From Spinacia oleracea (lineage: Eukaryota > Streptophyta > Magnoliopsida > Caryophyllales > Amaranthaceae): 64,000 bases of DNA. Shown piece by piece: positions 10,754 through 21,562 of this stretch. A model generated the notes under the pieces. That model was not told the DNA's origin, ran no database searches, and saw only the letters and a program-made list of their open reading frames with translations. Positions within the stretch are counted from its first letter, which is position 1, and the number at the start of each line of letters is the position of its first letter. Both the position numbers and the translations under genes were made by a program. Location: NCBI RefSeq assembly GCF_020520425.1, contig NC_079492.1, forward strand, positions 138,760,361-138,824,360. Reading direction: 5' to 3'.

Positions 10754-12940
10754 TCAAGTATGGGAAGGACTTGAATCCATTGGTTGAACTCCAGATAACA
10801 AGGCTAAAATCTGATTCTGGAGTTGTAGTATCATAGCATTTGTGGACTCTTGAAGCTTTATCATTCTATCCATATCCTTTCTCAACATGATAACCTGTTC
10901 CTTGAGTTCCTCCTTATTGGGATCATGAGATCCTAAGGAACTTGAAGCACCAAAAGCAGCAAACCCACCAAAGCCAGTAATGGAAGAAGGAACAGTAGGA
11001 ATGGGAGGAACAGGGATGTACCTTGGTTGAGGAACAGGGCTATTCACCTTTGGTGTAGGAACAGGGGTGGATTCTTTTTCCTCCTTTTCAATTTCAACAG
11101 TGTCCTCCAATACCTCTACGTTCCCATCATCATCCTCATTGTCACAAGATATGTCAACGAACACCGGAGGAACAATGACCGTAGGAACCCTAGTGGCTAC
11201 TCTTATGCTCCTACGTTTACCACGAGGAACATCCTTTGGCACCTTAGGAACCACCTTAGAAGCCTTTTCCACCTTCTTAGGAACTACTTTAGGAACACCT
11301 TCTTTTTCCCCCTTACTTTTAGGTTCCTTCACTGTAGCCATGGCCCAACATAATCTCCCATTAGCAACTTCTAGATTCATGCTTTTTAATAAATCACTTT
11401 GCACAATTTGTTGACTAGTGACCATCAACTCTCCATAGTCACGCAAATCCACAGAGAAACTCCTAAACACCATTGTCAACAATGAAGCATAACCAACTTT
11501 ATAATCTGAAGGAACACAATGGGATAAGTGTTTAATCATTAAGGCAGGAAAGTTGATTGGTATTTTGTGTTCAAGACAATACATCAAAGAAGCATCATAG
11601 AGGTTGGCCAAGGTACGCTTTTGTGTGCGAGGAACAATACCTCTACGAACAAGGTTAAAAAGTAGTTTTTGTAGAGGGGTGGGAAACAAGCTTTGGTTAG
11701 TTAAGGAACACACTTTAAGATCTCCTCCTATGGCTTCCACAAGTTGTTCATTAGTCATTACACCAATCTGAATTTTAGCGGTTGCTCCTTTCACATATAA
11801 ATCAAATCCCTCATTACGAATATTCAATAACTTAGCAATATATTCAGCATTAAATTCAAACGCTGTTCCATTCACACTACTTGAACAAACACCATCCACA
11901 TATTTAAAGTTCGCGCGAAATTCATTCATAGCATCTGGAAATATGGAGGTTTTAGAATAATCACAAAATAGGCTTACCCATCCCTGATGTTTAAGAATTT
12001 CCATGAATTCCTCAAGATTAGTCTCACACCAAGTCTGATTTACAGCAAAAGCTTTAACCAAATTCGCTTCATCCGCCGAAAGGACCCGGGTTGGGGTTAT
12101 TTCCCCCTTAGAACAAGCCACGTTCTTTTTTGACTTCACAACCACCCCACCACCCGACCGCCGCTGCCTTTTCGCGGGTCGGTGGTGGGTCTGCTCTTTC
12201 GACAAAACGGAGGGGGAGGGTGGGCTGGGCGGAGAGATAAGGTTGGTGGGTGGTGCTGTCGCGAGTTGGGCGGGTTGTGGGGCAAGATCCGTCGCGAGAT
12301 GGGGTGTTGGTGGGTTCGCGACCGGGTCGAGTGGGGGAGGGGGAATCGCGACTTGGGCGGTTGTGAGGGAGGTCGCGAACAGGTTTTGGTTGTGTGGGAG
12401 TTTGTCGGAGGTCGTGGTGGGGGCGTCGTCGATGGAGGTGTCGGACGGCTGAGAGGGATGGGAGCCGCCGTCGGTGGTTGTTGTGGATGAAGGAAGAGTG
12501 TCGTGGTTGGGTTTTAGGGCGAGGGAGGCGTGCGGAGGAGCAGCTTTTGGGATGTCGGTGGTCGGTCGGTCGGCCGGGTTGGGTCCGGTCGCCGACTTGC
12601 CGCCGTCGTGTTCTTGTACTCGGCCGCCACCCATGGTGGTTAGATTTTCAGATTTTGAATTTTGAAAATCTAGGGTTTTTGGTGATGGAATTTGGGGATT
12701 TTTGTTTTGTTGGATTTGTTGTGGAATGGGTGAGATATCCATAGGAGTAGGGGATTGAGATTTTCTTTTTCGTTTCAGATTTGTGTTTAAGCTTGTTCTC
12801 ACCATTGTTGGAGATGGTGGAGAAGATGAAGGAAGATGGAGAGGAGGAGTGTAGATGATCAAGGCTTGTTCCTTTGATGTTTTCTGTGTTTGAGGTGGGC
12901 TAGGGTATGATAGATCCATAGGAGTGGGTGTGAGTTCCAT
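10754..12940 (-). CDS. Sirevirus third ORF (env-like position; plant transposon protein domain)
   Basis: Complete 728-codon ORF downstream of pol. The N-terminal third is proline-, serine- and threonine-rich with a basic patch (AKRQRRSGG) resembling a nuclear signal. The middle (around residues 285-545) is a folded domain of the putative plant transposon protein type, with motifs such as NQTWCETNLEEFMEIL, SVNGTAFEFNAEYIAKLL and RGIVPRTQKRTL. The C-terminus contains a short predicted coiled coil (KEQVIMLRKDMDRMIKLQES). No signal peptide or clear membrane anchor is seen, so env-like describes position only. Its function in the element is unknown. Translation of the GC-rich N-terminal part on the other strand gives several spurious ORFs (12182-12744). 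Confidence 0.82.
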   Translation of the reverse strand: MELTPTPMDLSYPSPPQTQKTSKEQALIIYTPPLHLPSSSPPSPTMVRTSLNTNLKRKRKSQSPTPMDISPIPQQIQQNKNPQIPSPKTLDFQNSKSENLTTMGGGRVQEHDGGKSATGPNPADRPTTDIPKAAPPHASLALKPNHDTLPSSTTTTDGGSHPSQPSDTSIDDAPTTTSDKLPHNQNLFATSLTTAQVAIPPPPLDPVANPPTPHLATDLAPQPAQLATAPPTNLISPPSPPSPSVLSKEQTHHRPAKRQRRSGGGVVVKSKKNVACSKGEITPTRVLSADEANLVKAFAVNQTWCETNLEEFMEILKHQGWVSLFCDYSKTSIFPDAMNEFRANFKYVDGVCSSSVNGTAFEFNAEYIAKLLNIRNEGFDLYVKGATAKIQIGVMTNEQLVEAIGGDLKVCSLTNQSLFPTPLQKLLFNLVRRGIVPRTQKRTLANLYDASLMYCLEHKIPINFPALMIKHLSHCVPSDYKVGYASLLTMVFRSFSVDLRDYGELMVTSQQIVQSDLLKSMNLEVANGRLCWAMATVKEPKSKGEKEGVPKVVPKKVEKASKVVPKVPKDVPRGKRRSIRVATRVPTVIVPPVFVDISCDNEDDDGNVEVLEDTVEIEKEEKESTPVPTPKVNSPVPQPRYIPVPPIPTVPSSITGFGGFAAFGASSSLGSHDPNKEELKEQVIMLRKDMDRMIKLQESTNAMILQLQNQILALLSGVQPMDSSPSHT

Positions 12941-13298
12941 TAGCTTTAAAATTTGGAAAAGATAAAATTTTGGTGGAATAATAAAAAGTTTATGGATATA
13001 TTTATAAGAAAAAAAATTAATTTGTGGAAAAATAAAATTTGTGGAAAAATTAAATAAGATGAGTAAATAAAAATTTGTAACAGAAGATAACCATGATCCT
13101 CCTAAATTAGTGGAACTTTGTGAATTACGTATCTCATATTACTGACTAATTAAATACACATTTTTAATTCGAAATTTTTAGTTGTTCCTCAACGATGGTA
13201 AACTTCAGTTATGCTTTACGCACATGTATTTATAATGGTATACAGTAGTAATGTATAAATCTAAAAGAGTCATACCTCATGAGGATCTGTCAGCTTCC

Positions 13299-16200
13299 TT
13301 ATCTTATTTTGATCATCCCGAGTTCCATTCTCATTTTCTCATGCTTCTCTCTGCTTAAAGGTTTAGTCATAATATCTGCAATTTGATTCTCAGTTTGACA
13401 AAAGTCCAACTTGATTAAACCTTTTTCAACATTATCCTTAAGAAAGTGATGCCTAATATGAATATGCTTAACCCGGGAATGATGTACCGGATCCTTAGAA
13501 ATGCAGATTGCGCTAGTGTTATCACAGTAAATAGGAACACAATCATATATGATCCCAAAATCCCTTAACTGTTGCTTTATCCACAGTATTTGAGAGCAAC
13601 ATGCAGCAGCTGCTACATATTCAGCTTCTGCTGTGGATAAAGCAACGGTATTCTGTTTCTTGGAACCCCAAGAAACCATGCAAGATCCTAGGAATTGAAC
13701 CATACCTGATGTGCTTTTTCGGTTTACTAAATCACCTGCATAATCTGCATCTGCATATCCTTTTAAATCGAAAGTTCCACTTCTTGGATAGAACAGACAT
13801 AGATCGTCTGTTCCTTTGAGGTATCTGAATATCCTCTTTACTGCAGTCATGTGGGACTCCTTTGGGTTTGATTGAAATCTTGCACACAACCCAACACTGA
13901 ATGATATGTCTGGTCTGCTTGCGGTTAGGTATAGCAGAGATCCAATCATTCCTCTGTACGTCGTTTGATTCACACTTTTTCCTGTGGGATCCTCATCTAG
14001 TCTTGTGGCTGTTCCCATGGGAGTGTGATTTGTTTTCACTGAATCTAGCTCGTACTTTTTGAGGAGTTCCTTCACATATTTTTGTTGGTGGATCATGATT
14101 CCTTCCTTAGTTTGTTTGATTTGCAAACCAAGAAAGAAATTGAGTTCCCCCATCATACTCATTTCAAACTCACTGCACATTAAATTAGCAAAATCCTTGC
14201 ACAAATTTTCGTTAGTAGCACCAAATAATATATCATCGACATAAATTTGTACAACTAATAAGTCAGATCCTTTTGATTTTAAAAATAGAGTTTTATCGAT
14301 TCTTCCACGTTTAAAATCATTTTGTAAAAGAAACTTTGATAATCTCTCGTACCACGATCTAGGAGCTTGCTTTAACCCATAAAGAGCTTTATCAAGCTTA
14401 TAGATGTGGTTCGGAAATTTTGGATTCTCAAAACCAGGTGGTTGTTCCACATAGACGTCTTCCTCAAGAAAACCATTTAAGAAAGCACATTTGACGTCCA
14501 TCTGATACAACTTGAATCCCATAAAGGCTGCAAAAGCAATTAGAATACGAATAGCTTCTAATCTAGCAACAGGAGCAAAGGTTTCTTCGAAATCAATACC
14601 TTCCTGTTGGTTGTAGCCCTTGACTACTAACCTTGCCTTGTTCCTGATGATTGTAGTATGTTCATCGAGCTTGTTCCTGAACACCCACTTTAGTCCTATG
14701 ACTTTCTGATTCTTTGGTTTGGGTTCCAGATGCCATACCTTGTTCCTTTGGAACTCATTTAACTCATCTTGCATGGCAGTGATCCAATCAGCATCTTCCA
14801 AAGCTTCGGTGTGGTTCCTTGGCTCGATTGTGGAGAGGAACGCATGAAAAGCACAGAAGTTCCTTAGTTGAGACCTTGTTTGAGTTCCTTTCCTAATATC
14901 ACTGATGATCAGATCCATTGGGTGAGAACTTTGATGTTTCCAGGGCTTAGGTTGAAATTGTGCCACTGGAACATCTAAGGTCTCCTCAGTTCCTTCTGTT
15001 TCCTGAGATCCTTGTTCCTCTGCCTCAGAGGTCTCTTGATCTTCTTCTGGTTCCTCAGAATCATCATCTTCTGGTTCCTCAGGATTTGCATTTTCTGGTT
15101 CCTCATGATCAACATTTTCTGGTTCCTCAGGATCAGGGGTTCTTCTTCCAGGAACTCCTTGGTTAGTAGCAGTTTCTTGTGTTTGTGGATCTGCTATTCC
15201 ATTTTGCTTTCTTCCAGGAGAGATTTCCTCATCATAATCTGTAAAACGAGTTAATCCAATTTCGAAATCTTCCTGTTCCTGAATCTCATCAACATTGTTA
15301 GCTTCATCAAATATTATATGTACACTCTCTTCAATACACATTGACCTTTTATTATAAACTCTATATGCTTTACTGTTTAAGGCGTATCCTAGGAACACGG
15401 CCTCATCACTTCTTTCATCGAATTTCCCTAAGTTCCTTTTGCCATTGTTGTGAACAAAGCATTTACACCCAAAGGCTCTAAAGTAAGAGATATTGGGTTT
15501 GTTTCCTTTTAATAACTCATAGGGAGTCTTGTTTAAAATGGCCCTGATCATTACTCTATTAACAATATAGCAAGCTGTGTTTACTGCTTCAGCCCAGAAG
15601 TTCCTTGGTAAGGAACTGGCAATTAACATGGTTCTAGCCATGTCTTCCAAGGTTCTATTTTTTCTTTCAACGACTCCATTTTGTTGTGGAGTCCTAGGTG
15701 CAGAAAAGTTGTGATCCATACCTTGTTCCTTGCAGTATTCATCAAACTTGTGATTCTCGAATTCAGTTCCATGATCTGACCTTATATGTATTAGCTGACG
15801 TCCTGTGGATCTTTGTATTCTCTTAGCAAAAGCGACAAATTCATTAAACGTTTCATCTTTACTTGCTAAGAAAATAACCCAGGTATATCGAGAAAAATCG
15901 TCAACAATAACCAAGACATAGCGTTTTCCACTTCTACTTTGAATTCTCATAGGTCCACACAAATCCATATGGATGAGTTCCAATGGTTTGGTTGTGCTAA
16001 CCATTTTCTTAGGCTTGAAAGAGCTCCTGACATGTTTTCCTTTGGCACATGCTTCACAAACTTTGTCTTTAAGGAACTTGATGGAAGGTAAACCTCTCAC
16101 TAGTTCCTTTGATCTCAGTTTGTCAAGCAATGAAAAGCTAGCATGTCCGAATCTCTTGTGCCATAGAAGTGGATCCTCCTCAATAACACTAAGACAAGTT

Positions 16201-16600
16201 AAGTTGTTCCTTGGAACTTTGTTGAGATCCACAGTGTATGTGTTCCCTTTGCGAGTTCCTTCCAAAATAACTTCCTTACTGTTATTGTTAATAATTCGAC
16301 AACTTTCTGAAGTAAAGCTTACCGAGTTTCCTTTGTCACAGAATTGTGAAATACTAAGCAGACTGTGCATTAAACCTTCTACCAGGAACACATTATCAAT
16401 TGAATGGGAACTTGACCTTCCTACTTTTCCAATGGCGATGATTTCACCTTTCTTGTTGTCTCCAAAGGTCACAGTTCCTCCGTTGTAGGCCTCTAGTGAG
16501 AGAAATTTGGTTTTATCTCCTGTCATGTGCTTGGAACACCCGCTATCAAGATACCACGAGTTGTTCCCCCTCACTAGGACCTGCAATATTATCAATTGTT
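13299..16600 (-). CDS. Sirevirus pol (protease, integrase, reverse transcriptase, RNase H)
   Basis: About 1100 codons, uninterrupted. In order: protease [12 protein letters not shown] near the start; GAG-pre-integrase zinc region WHKRFGH...CEACAKGK; integrase core with [18 protein letters not shown] and [10 protein letters not shown] supplying the D,D,E residues; an acidic linker with repeated EEPEN/EEPED units; RT with [14 protein letters not shown] and catalytic YVDDILFG; and RNase H with [10 protein letters not shown] and [13 protein letters not shown]. The frame opens only about two codons before a TTG at 16595, in a different frame from gag and with no ATG, so expression would need frameshifting, splicing or reinitiation. 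All catalytic motifs appear intact. Confidence 0.92.
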
Positions 16601-18430
16601 AGATACAGGAACTCGGGTTTCCTCGAGTTCCTTTTCTACTAAGGGATCATCTTTTTTAATCCATATCTTCTTGACAATGTTCTGGTTTTTATTGAACAGT
16701 TCCTTCTTTTTGGAACACTCAGTCACAACATGATCACCAGTACCACAAAAGGAACAAACCTTGACATTAGGCAGTTCCACATAATTTTTCTTTTTACCAT
16801 TGTTCCTTTTATAGTAAAAACCTAGGCCTTCAGTTCTCTTAGATTGAGCCTTCTCAATCCACTTAGGCGTGATTCTAGGAGATTGTTTATGTGCATTTAC
16901 TAAGGCTAGTTCCTTGGTTAATTTCTCCTTTTGTTCCTTTACTGTGACCAACTCACTGTTTAAGTTTTCCAAATCAACGTTAAAGACCCCCATGCTAATC
17001 TCAGTGGACTTGCTAGGATCTAGGCTTAAATTAAACAGTTTATATTGACTGAGTTCCACTTTGAGAAGAATGTTTTCATTTTTGACTCTCTCAAAGGAGT
17101 TTTGAAGAGCAGTGTTTCTATCAAGCAAGTCAAAGAACCTACCCTGTACATCAGATCTAACATTATTAAGGTAGGTCATGTGTCCCTTGGTGAGTTCCAA
17201 GGCTTTGTCACTTTGAGCCTTTATTACATTGAGCTTTTTAAAGTTATCTAGAGTTTCTATCAATAATTCCACTAACTTATTTTTAGACAGAGATTGAAGA
17301 GTTGAGGAACTTACTTCTTTTGATGGATCTTGGGTTGTTCCATCAATCTTTGCCATAAGACAAAGGTTTGCTGTTTCTTCATTTGGTTGATCCTCATCTT
17401 CTTCCGAGTCAGTAGCATCTCCCCAAGCTGCGATCATAGCCTTCTTGAAGTTGGGTTTGGCAAAGGTTGATTTGTTGAATCTTTCCTTGGACAGATCCTT
17501 TCCCTTGCCTTTCCCTTTTTCATTTTCCCACTGAGGGCAGTCTTTGATTAGATGGTCTGATTCTCCGCACTTGAAACATCCTTGGTCAGGCTTGGAACCG
17601 CTTGGTTTTCTCATTGAGTTCCTTCCTCTTAGATTTCCAGGTTTAGAGTTCCTGTAAAATCTTTTCATTCTTCTGACCAACATGGCAGCTTCTTCTTCAT
17701 CAGGATCCGAGTCCTCCTGTTCCTCAGCCTTAAGAGCAAGGCCTCGATTCTTGGGATTCTCAGGAACAGCTGCTCCTAGATGTAATTCATGCGTCATCAA
17801 GGATCCCGCCAATTGTTCAATGTTGAATTTGGTGAAATCCTTTGTTTCGAACAATGCCGTGACCTTGGTTCTCCATCTATCATCCTGTGGCATGCTCCTT
17901 AGGATCTTCCTAACCTGTTCATCAGAGGGAATATTTCTTCCAAGAGAAACTAGTTCATTAGTGATATTAGTGAAACGAGTAAACATTTCCTGTATTGTTT
18001 CTCTTGGTTGCATTTCAAAACGTTCATACTTAGACATTAATAAATCAATTTTTGAACGTTTGACCTCATTAGTTCCTTCATGAGTTATTTGAAGGAGATC
18101 CCAGATTTGCTTTGCGCTCTTGCACCCCATAACTCTGTTATGTTCATGAGGTCCAAGGCCGCAATGCAAGATTTTCACAGCCATTGCGTTGATTTCGAAT
18201 TTCTCAAAATCTTCCTTAGTAAAATCAGACATGGGTTTAGGAACTACCTCATTTTGAGCATTGGTCATTGTTACCTCGAAATCGCCGACTTCTATGACTC
18301 GCCAGACTTGATAATTCTCTGCCTTGATGTAGATCTCCATCCTGTTCTTCCAGTAGGTGTAGAATTTTCCGTTGAACATTGGAGGTCTTTGAGTGGAATA
18401 ACCTTCCTCGAGTTTCTCGTAAGCGTTCAT
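16592..18430 (-). CDS. Sirevirus gag
   Basis: 612 codons if started at the ATG ending 18430 ([20 protein letters not shown]). The reading frame continues upstream to an ATG at 18523, but that stretch crosses the primer-binding site into the LTR, so the downstream start is preferred. It has the copia-type gag (UBN2-like) fold, with [24 protein letters not shown] and [11 protein letters not shown], and an acidic stretch [11 protein letters not shown]. Two CCHC zinc knuckles follow: [14 protein letters not shown] (about residues 285-298) and [14 protein letters not shown] (about 559-572). A coiled-coil-like region separates them. It ends in TGA at 16592-16594, overlapping the pol frame by a few bases. 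Confidence 0.88.
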   Translation of the reverse strand: MNAYEKLEEGYSTQRPPMFNGKFYTYWKNRMEIYIKAENYQVWRVIEVGDFEVTMTNAQNEVVPKPMSDFTKEDFEKFEINAMAVKILHCGLGPHEHNRVMGCKSAKQIWDLLQITHEGTNEVKRSKIDLLMSKYERFEMQPRETIQEMFTRFTNITNELVSLGRNIPSDEQVRKILRSMPQDDRWRTKVTALFETKDFTKFNIEQLAGSLMTHELHLGAAVPENPKNRGLALKAEEQEDSDPDEEEAAMLVRRMKRFYRNSKPGNLRGRNSMRKPSGSKPDQGCFKCGESDHLIKDCPQWENEKGKGKGKDLSKERFNKSTFAKPNFKKAMIAAWGDATDSEEDEDQPNEETANLCLMAKIDGTTQDPSKEVSSSTLQSLSKNKLVELLIETLDNFKKLNVIKAQSDKALELTKGHMTYLNNVRSDVQGRFFDLLDRNTALQNSFERVKNENILLKVELSQYKLFNLSLDPSKSTEISMGVFNVDLENLNSELVTVKEQKEKLTKELALVNAHKQSPRITPKWIEKAQSKRTEGLGFYYKRNNGKKKNYVELPNVKVCSFCGTGDHVVTECSKKKELFNKNQNIVKKIWIKKDDPLVEKELEETRVPVSNN

Positions 18431-18481
18431 ACTTTCCAGGAACTTTTTCTCAACAGGGTTTCCTGTATTTTTGTGAGATCC

Positions 18482-18496
18482 TGCTCTGATACCAAC
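18482..18496 (-). other. Sirevirus primer-binding site
   Basis: On the minus strand, next to the 5' LTR, TTGGTATCAGAGCAG appears. It matches the 3' end complement of plant initiator tRNA-Met (TGGTATCAGAGC). Confidence 0.88.
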
Positions 18497-19768
18497 TGAT
18501 AGTTCAGTAGGAACACTTGACAAGAGGGGGGGTGAATTGTTTCTTGGGAACTTGGGTAAGTTTCTTGCGGAATTTAAACAGTAAAAAGACTGAGAATAAT
18601 GAGCGAAGAAAGATATAAAATGGAGGAACTTTCTTGACCCTAATCAAGAAGAACCTCACTACTCTTTTGTATTAATGTAATAACTCTATTATACACTCTC
18701 TAACTCGAGTTCCTCTCGAACACGAGTTCCCCACAGCAATCCCCTTTGATTACTGTGCTCCTCTTTCTCTCTCTGACTTAACTCTAAGTCGCTCCTTTTC
18801 TCTTTGACTTAACTCTAAGTCGCTCTGTTTCTCTTTGACTTAACTCTAAGTCAATTAAGGATCACTCAACCCTTAAACCCAAAATACAATTTGATATAAA
18901 ACTCTAGTACGTAATAAAGCTCAAAGCAATAAGGAACTCAAGGGACACTCTTTTGAAAACTGATTCTCTTTTAAAACGTTTAAGCTCTTAAAATATATTT
19001 TGCAAAGATCAGTTGTGTGTTTTGAAAAGCTAAAACTCTTCTCCTTTTATAGGAGAGTTTTACTTAGGGTTTGGTACCCATGTTTCCCTCAACCACCCAC
19101 TAACAGTTACTGCTCAGTAACATGGGCATAGTTGGAGAGAAACAAGGGAGACCAAATCAAAACTCTAAATGTACGTTGAACAGAAGTACGTGGGGAGAGT
19201 TTCAAGGAACGTGGAAAAACTTTTACTTGAGAAACAAGGAGAGTAAATGAGAATCCTATGTTTCATTTATTAATTAAATACATTTTATTTATTAAAAAGA
19301 TTTTCCAAGTTAAAACTCTTTTATAATTACAGTTAACATATTTCATTTAAAACGTACCAAAATACTTAGGTTCCTTTCGTTCCAAATTACGTATAAACAA
19401 TATTAAATACTTACATAAATCCTAAACATAAACTCATATGTTGTAGTCTTCATGTTGCACCTTTAGAAGCTTCACTCGAAGACTTCCCAATTTGTTCCTT
19501 CTCTGGAACATCGAGGATCCACATAATATATGAGGATCTCGCCTTAGGAACTCGCCTAAGGATCTCGCCTTGCTTAATGATTATTTCTTCAATGTAGTGT
19601 CTGACATGGATCAATTACTTGCTTATATTCCACGTTGCTTAGTTTATCCAACTCAGGATCTCCTTAACTTAGCATTATCCCTCTAAGGATCTCGGAACCT
19701 ATTATGCAACATAACTTAACCAATTGTTAGGAGTTTGCTTTGTCATCATCAAAACTTTAGGGTCAACA
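18497..19768 (-). repeat. Sirevirus 5' LTR (sense orientation)
   Basis: Ends with TCAACA before the TSD. A TATA box on the minus strand (CCTATAAAAGGAG, about 19043-19053) is well placed to drive the element. Differences from the other LTR include a 4-bp gap near 18691 and about 20 scattered changes. Confidence 0.92.
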
Positions 19769-19773
19769 AAATG
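19769..19773. repeat. Target-site duplication AAATG (right)
   Basis: Second copy of the 5-bp duplication; the host sequence resumes as GTCTACCCATTTGGC. Confidence 0.9.
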
Positions 19774-20086
19774 GTCTACCCATTTGGCAACTAGTAGCTA
19801 GTATGGGCTGATTTTCATACGGCTGACCCACACACGGGCGTACTAAAGGTTGATGAGTTGTAGTTGGTTTTCGCAGTTAGCCCATAAATGACGGGTGTTG
19901 AGGACTTGAGGTCAACAACGAAGCTCACTGGGATCGATGAGGGGTGTTCTTCCATAAATGTCGGCTACTAAACATTTTTATGTATTGGTAGAACAAGTGA
20001 TTCTAGGGTGAAACAAAAGCTAGGCTAAAAAGGGTGGTGGAAGGTATAAAGATTAACGTGAAAAGGAGGAGAGCAGAATGAGCCAT
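19774..20086 (-). pseudogene. TAXI/basic 7S globulin-like pseudogene, 5' fragment
   Basis: The start codon is the ATG ending at 20086. The reading begins MAHSALLLFTLIFIPSTTL, a recognisable signal peptide close to the paralogue at 22837. A stop (TAG, 20003-20005 on the minus strand) occurs at codon 28, right after the signal peptide. Further down, HVW-region and YNSSTFS-type sequence can be traced with frameshifts. A TATA-like tract lies at 20132-20142. The early stop and frameshifts mean the gene was, or became, dead independently of the Sirevirus insertion. Confidence 0.88.
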
Positions 20087-21562
20087 TTGATTTGAGTTTC
20101 AGGAGTATGAAAAGCAAGTGTCAAGTCAAGAAATATATATTAGGTGGACTTTAAACTATGGAGTATTTAAGAGTTGGTTTATATTTCGATAATAGAGATA
20201 CTATTCTCTAAATACAAAAAAGTACATGGTTACCAAAAAAATGAACATCAGGAGTGCGGATTATCAGGTGTTCAGATGATCTTGGGTAGCATATTTTATA
20301 CGTGCAAAGGTGCAAAAGAGGTGCAGGATATTGTATAGTCACTATATTCAATATTTTATTTATTATTATTAGGGTTGAAACTCATGCAAGTACGCTGTAA
20401 AATCACTATATTCAATAAATATTTTATACGATAACGTAAAACAACTATAGTTTCTTTTAAAGAGATGAAAATAATCAAATTATCCTGTATGTACTAACTA
20501 GTAACTACATACATCTACGCTACCATGAACTATATAAAATGATTGGAACTGATTATTAGTAATGTTTTCCCCTTCTTTGATGTATGTTAAAGATTACACT
20601 TGAAAGGTCTGTTTGCTTTTATCTTCATTCAAATGGATGTGAGTGAAAAGTTACTTTTAATAGGTGTTGAGGTTTTGGTTTTGAGGATGAAGGTGAAGCT
20701 TGGCTGAAAAGGGTGGAGGAAGAGAGTGAAGATAATGTCAACATGAGGCGAGCAAAACGTGATCATGATGATAAATGTTGTGATGCAGGCATGAAGTCCA
20801 TTTTTCCAGGCTGTAGCAAAGATTAAAGAAGCTTATTCTATCTGGTAATTACATGACTTAATGATATTACAAAGAAGAAAAATATGTACTCCATAGTAAT
20901 ATTTTTATCGAGTATGTTCATGTACATAACAGTGATATCTTACCATTGATAATTTGATATGTAGTTCAGGTAGACTATACCGGAGGACGAGATACAAACA
21001 TGATTCAGCTTCATGGGATATGAATTGATGGTAAGATCTGATCTCTCTGTAATCATTTAGTCCCCGTTGTTACAATACTGAAATATTTTCTGATGAGCAT
21101 GGATAATATTAATGAAGATGTGTGGTAAAAAAACCAGCAGTCGAGAAAACAACTGTAAACATTGTTCTTGAAGCTTATTTCTTGTGCTGTTTTGGGGTAA
21201 CTATATCTGGTCATCTTATGCGTTTAACAGATCATATTAATCATGAAGCAAAATGACGATTAATTTTTTAATTTACTATGCTTAACAATTGCCTAGTTGA
21301 TTTGTTTGACTCGTGGTTTTGGCTGTCTGAGATGTGTGTCCAAATATCTGTTGCTTAACTTCTGAGTCTGCTACATGTTTTTGTTTTTGTTTGCAATTAC
21401 CATTGGGCATTGGTACTATTGAATGTAATCAACTAGTTGGGGGGCGGGCCCTAGGGCCAGGGTTTCACCTTTTGGAAAAACTACTGGCAGATCTACTGAC
21501 TGCCTTTTATTTCAGAATTAAACTGTTGTCTATGACCGGGAACGTGGTTATTTTCGGAGGCA
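20087..21562. other. Spacer between TAXI-like pseudogene and intact gene
   Basis: It contains the pseudogene promoter side (TATA-like AAATATATAT; AGATGATCTTGGGTAGCATA at about 20275) and the 3' flank of the next gene (20760-21140, homologous to 7790-8160). No coding region is supported. Confidence 0.6.

Larger units (their letters stand above)
8831..19768 (-). mobile_element. Sirevirus-type Ty1/copia LTR retrotransposon with extra 3' ORF
   Basis: A complete 10.9-kb element on the minus strand. It has 1276- and 1272-bp LTRs (TG...CA in sense), an initiator-Met-type primer-binding site, gag, pol in the order protease-integrase-RT-RNase H, a third large ORF downstream of pol, and polypurine tracts before the 3' LTR. 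The long size, the extra ORF and the repeated PPT-like tracts are known features of the Sirevirus (SIRE/Maximus) lineage. LTRs differ at roughly 20 positions by eye (about 1.5%), so the insertion is fairly recent but not new. It interrupts the TAXI-like pseudogene. Confidence 0.93.

Noticed and set aside
12182..12744. Overlapping plus-strand ORFs opposite the Sirevirus third ORF
   Set aside because: They are antisense shadows of the GC-rich, proline-coding N-terminus, with low-complexity Gly/Arg/Trp-rich products.
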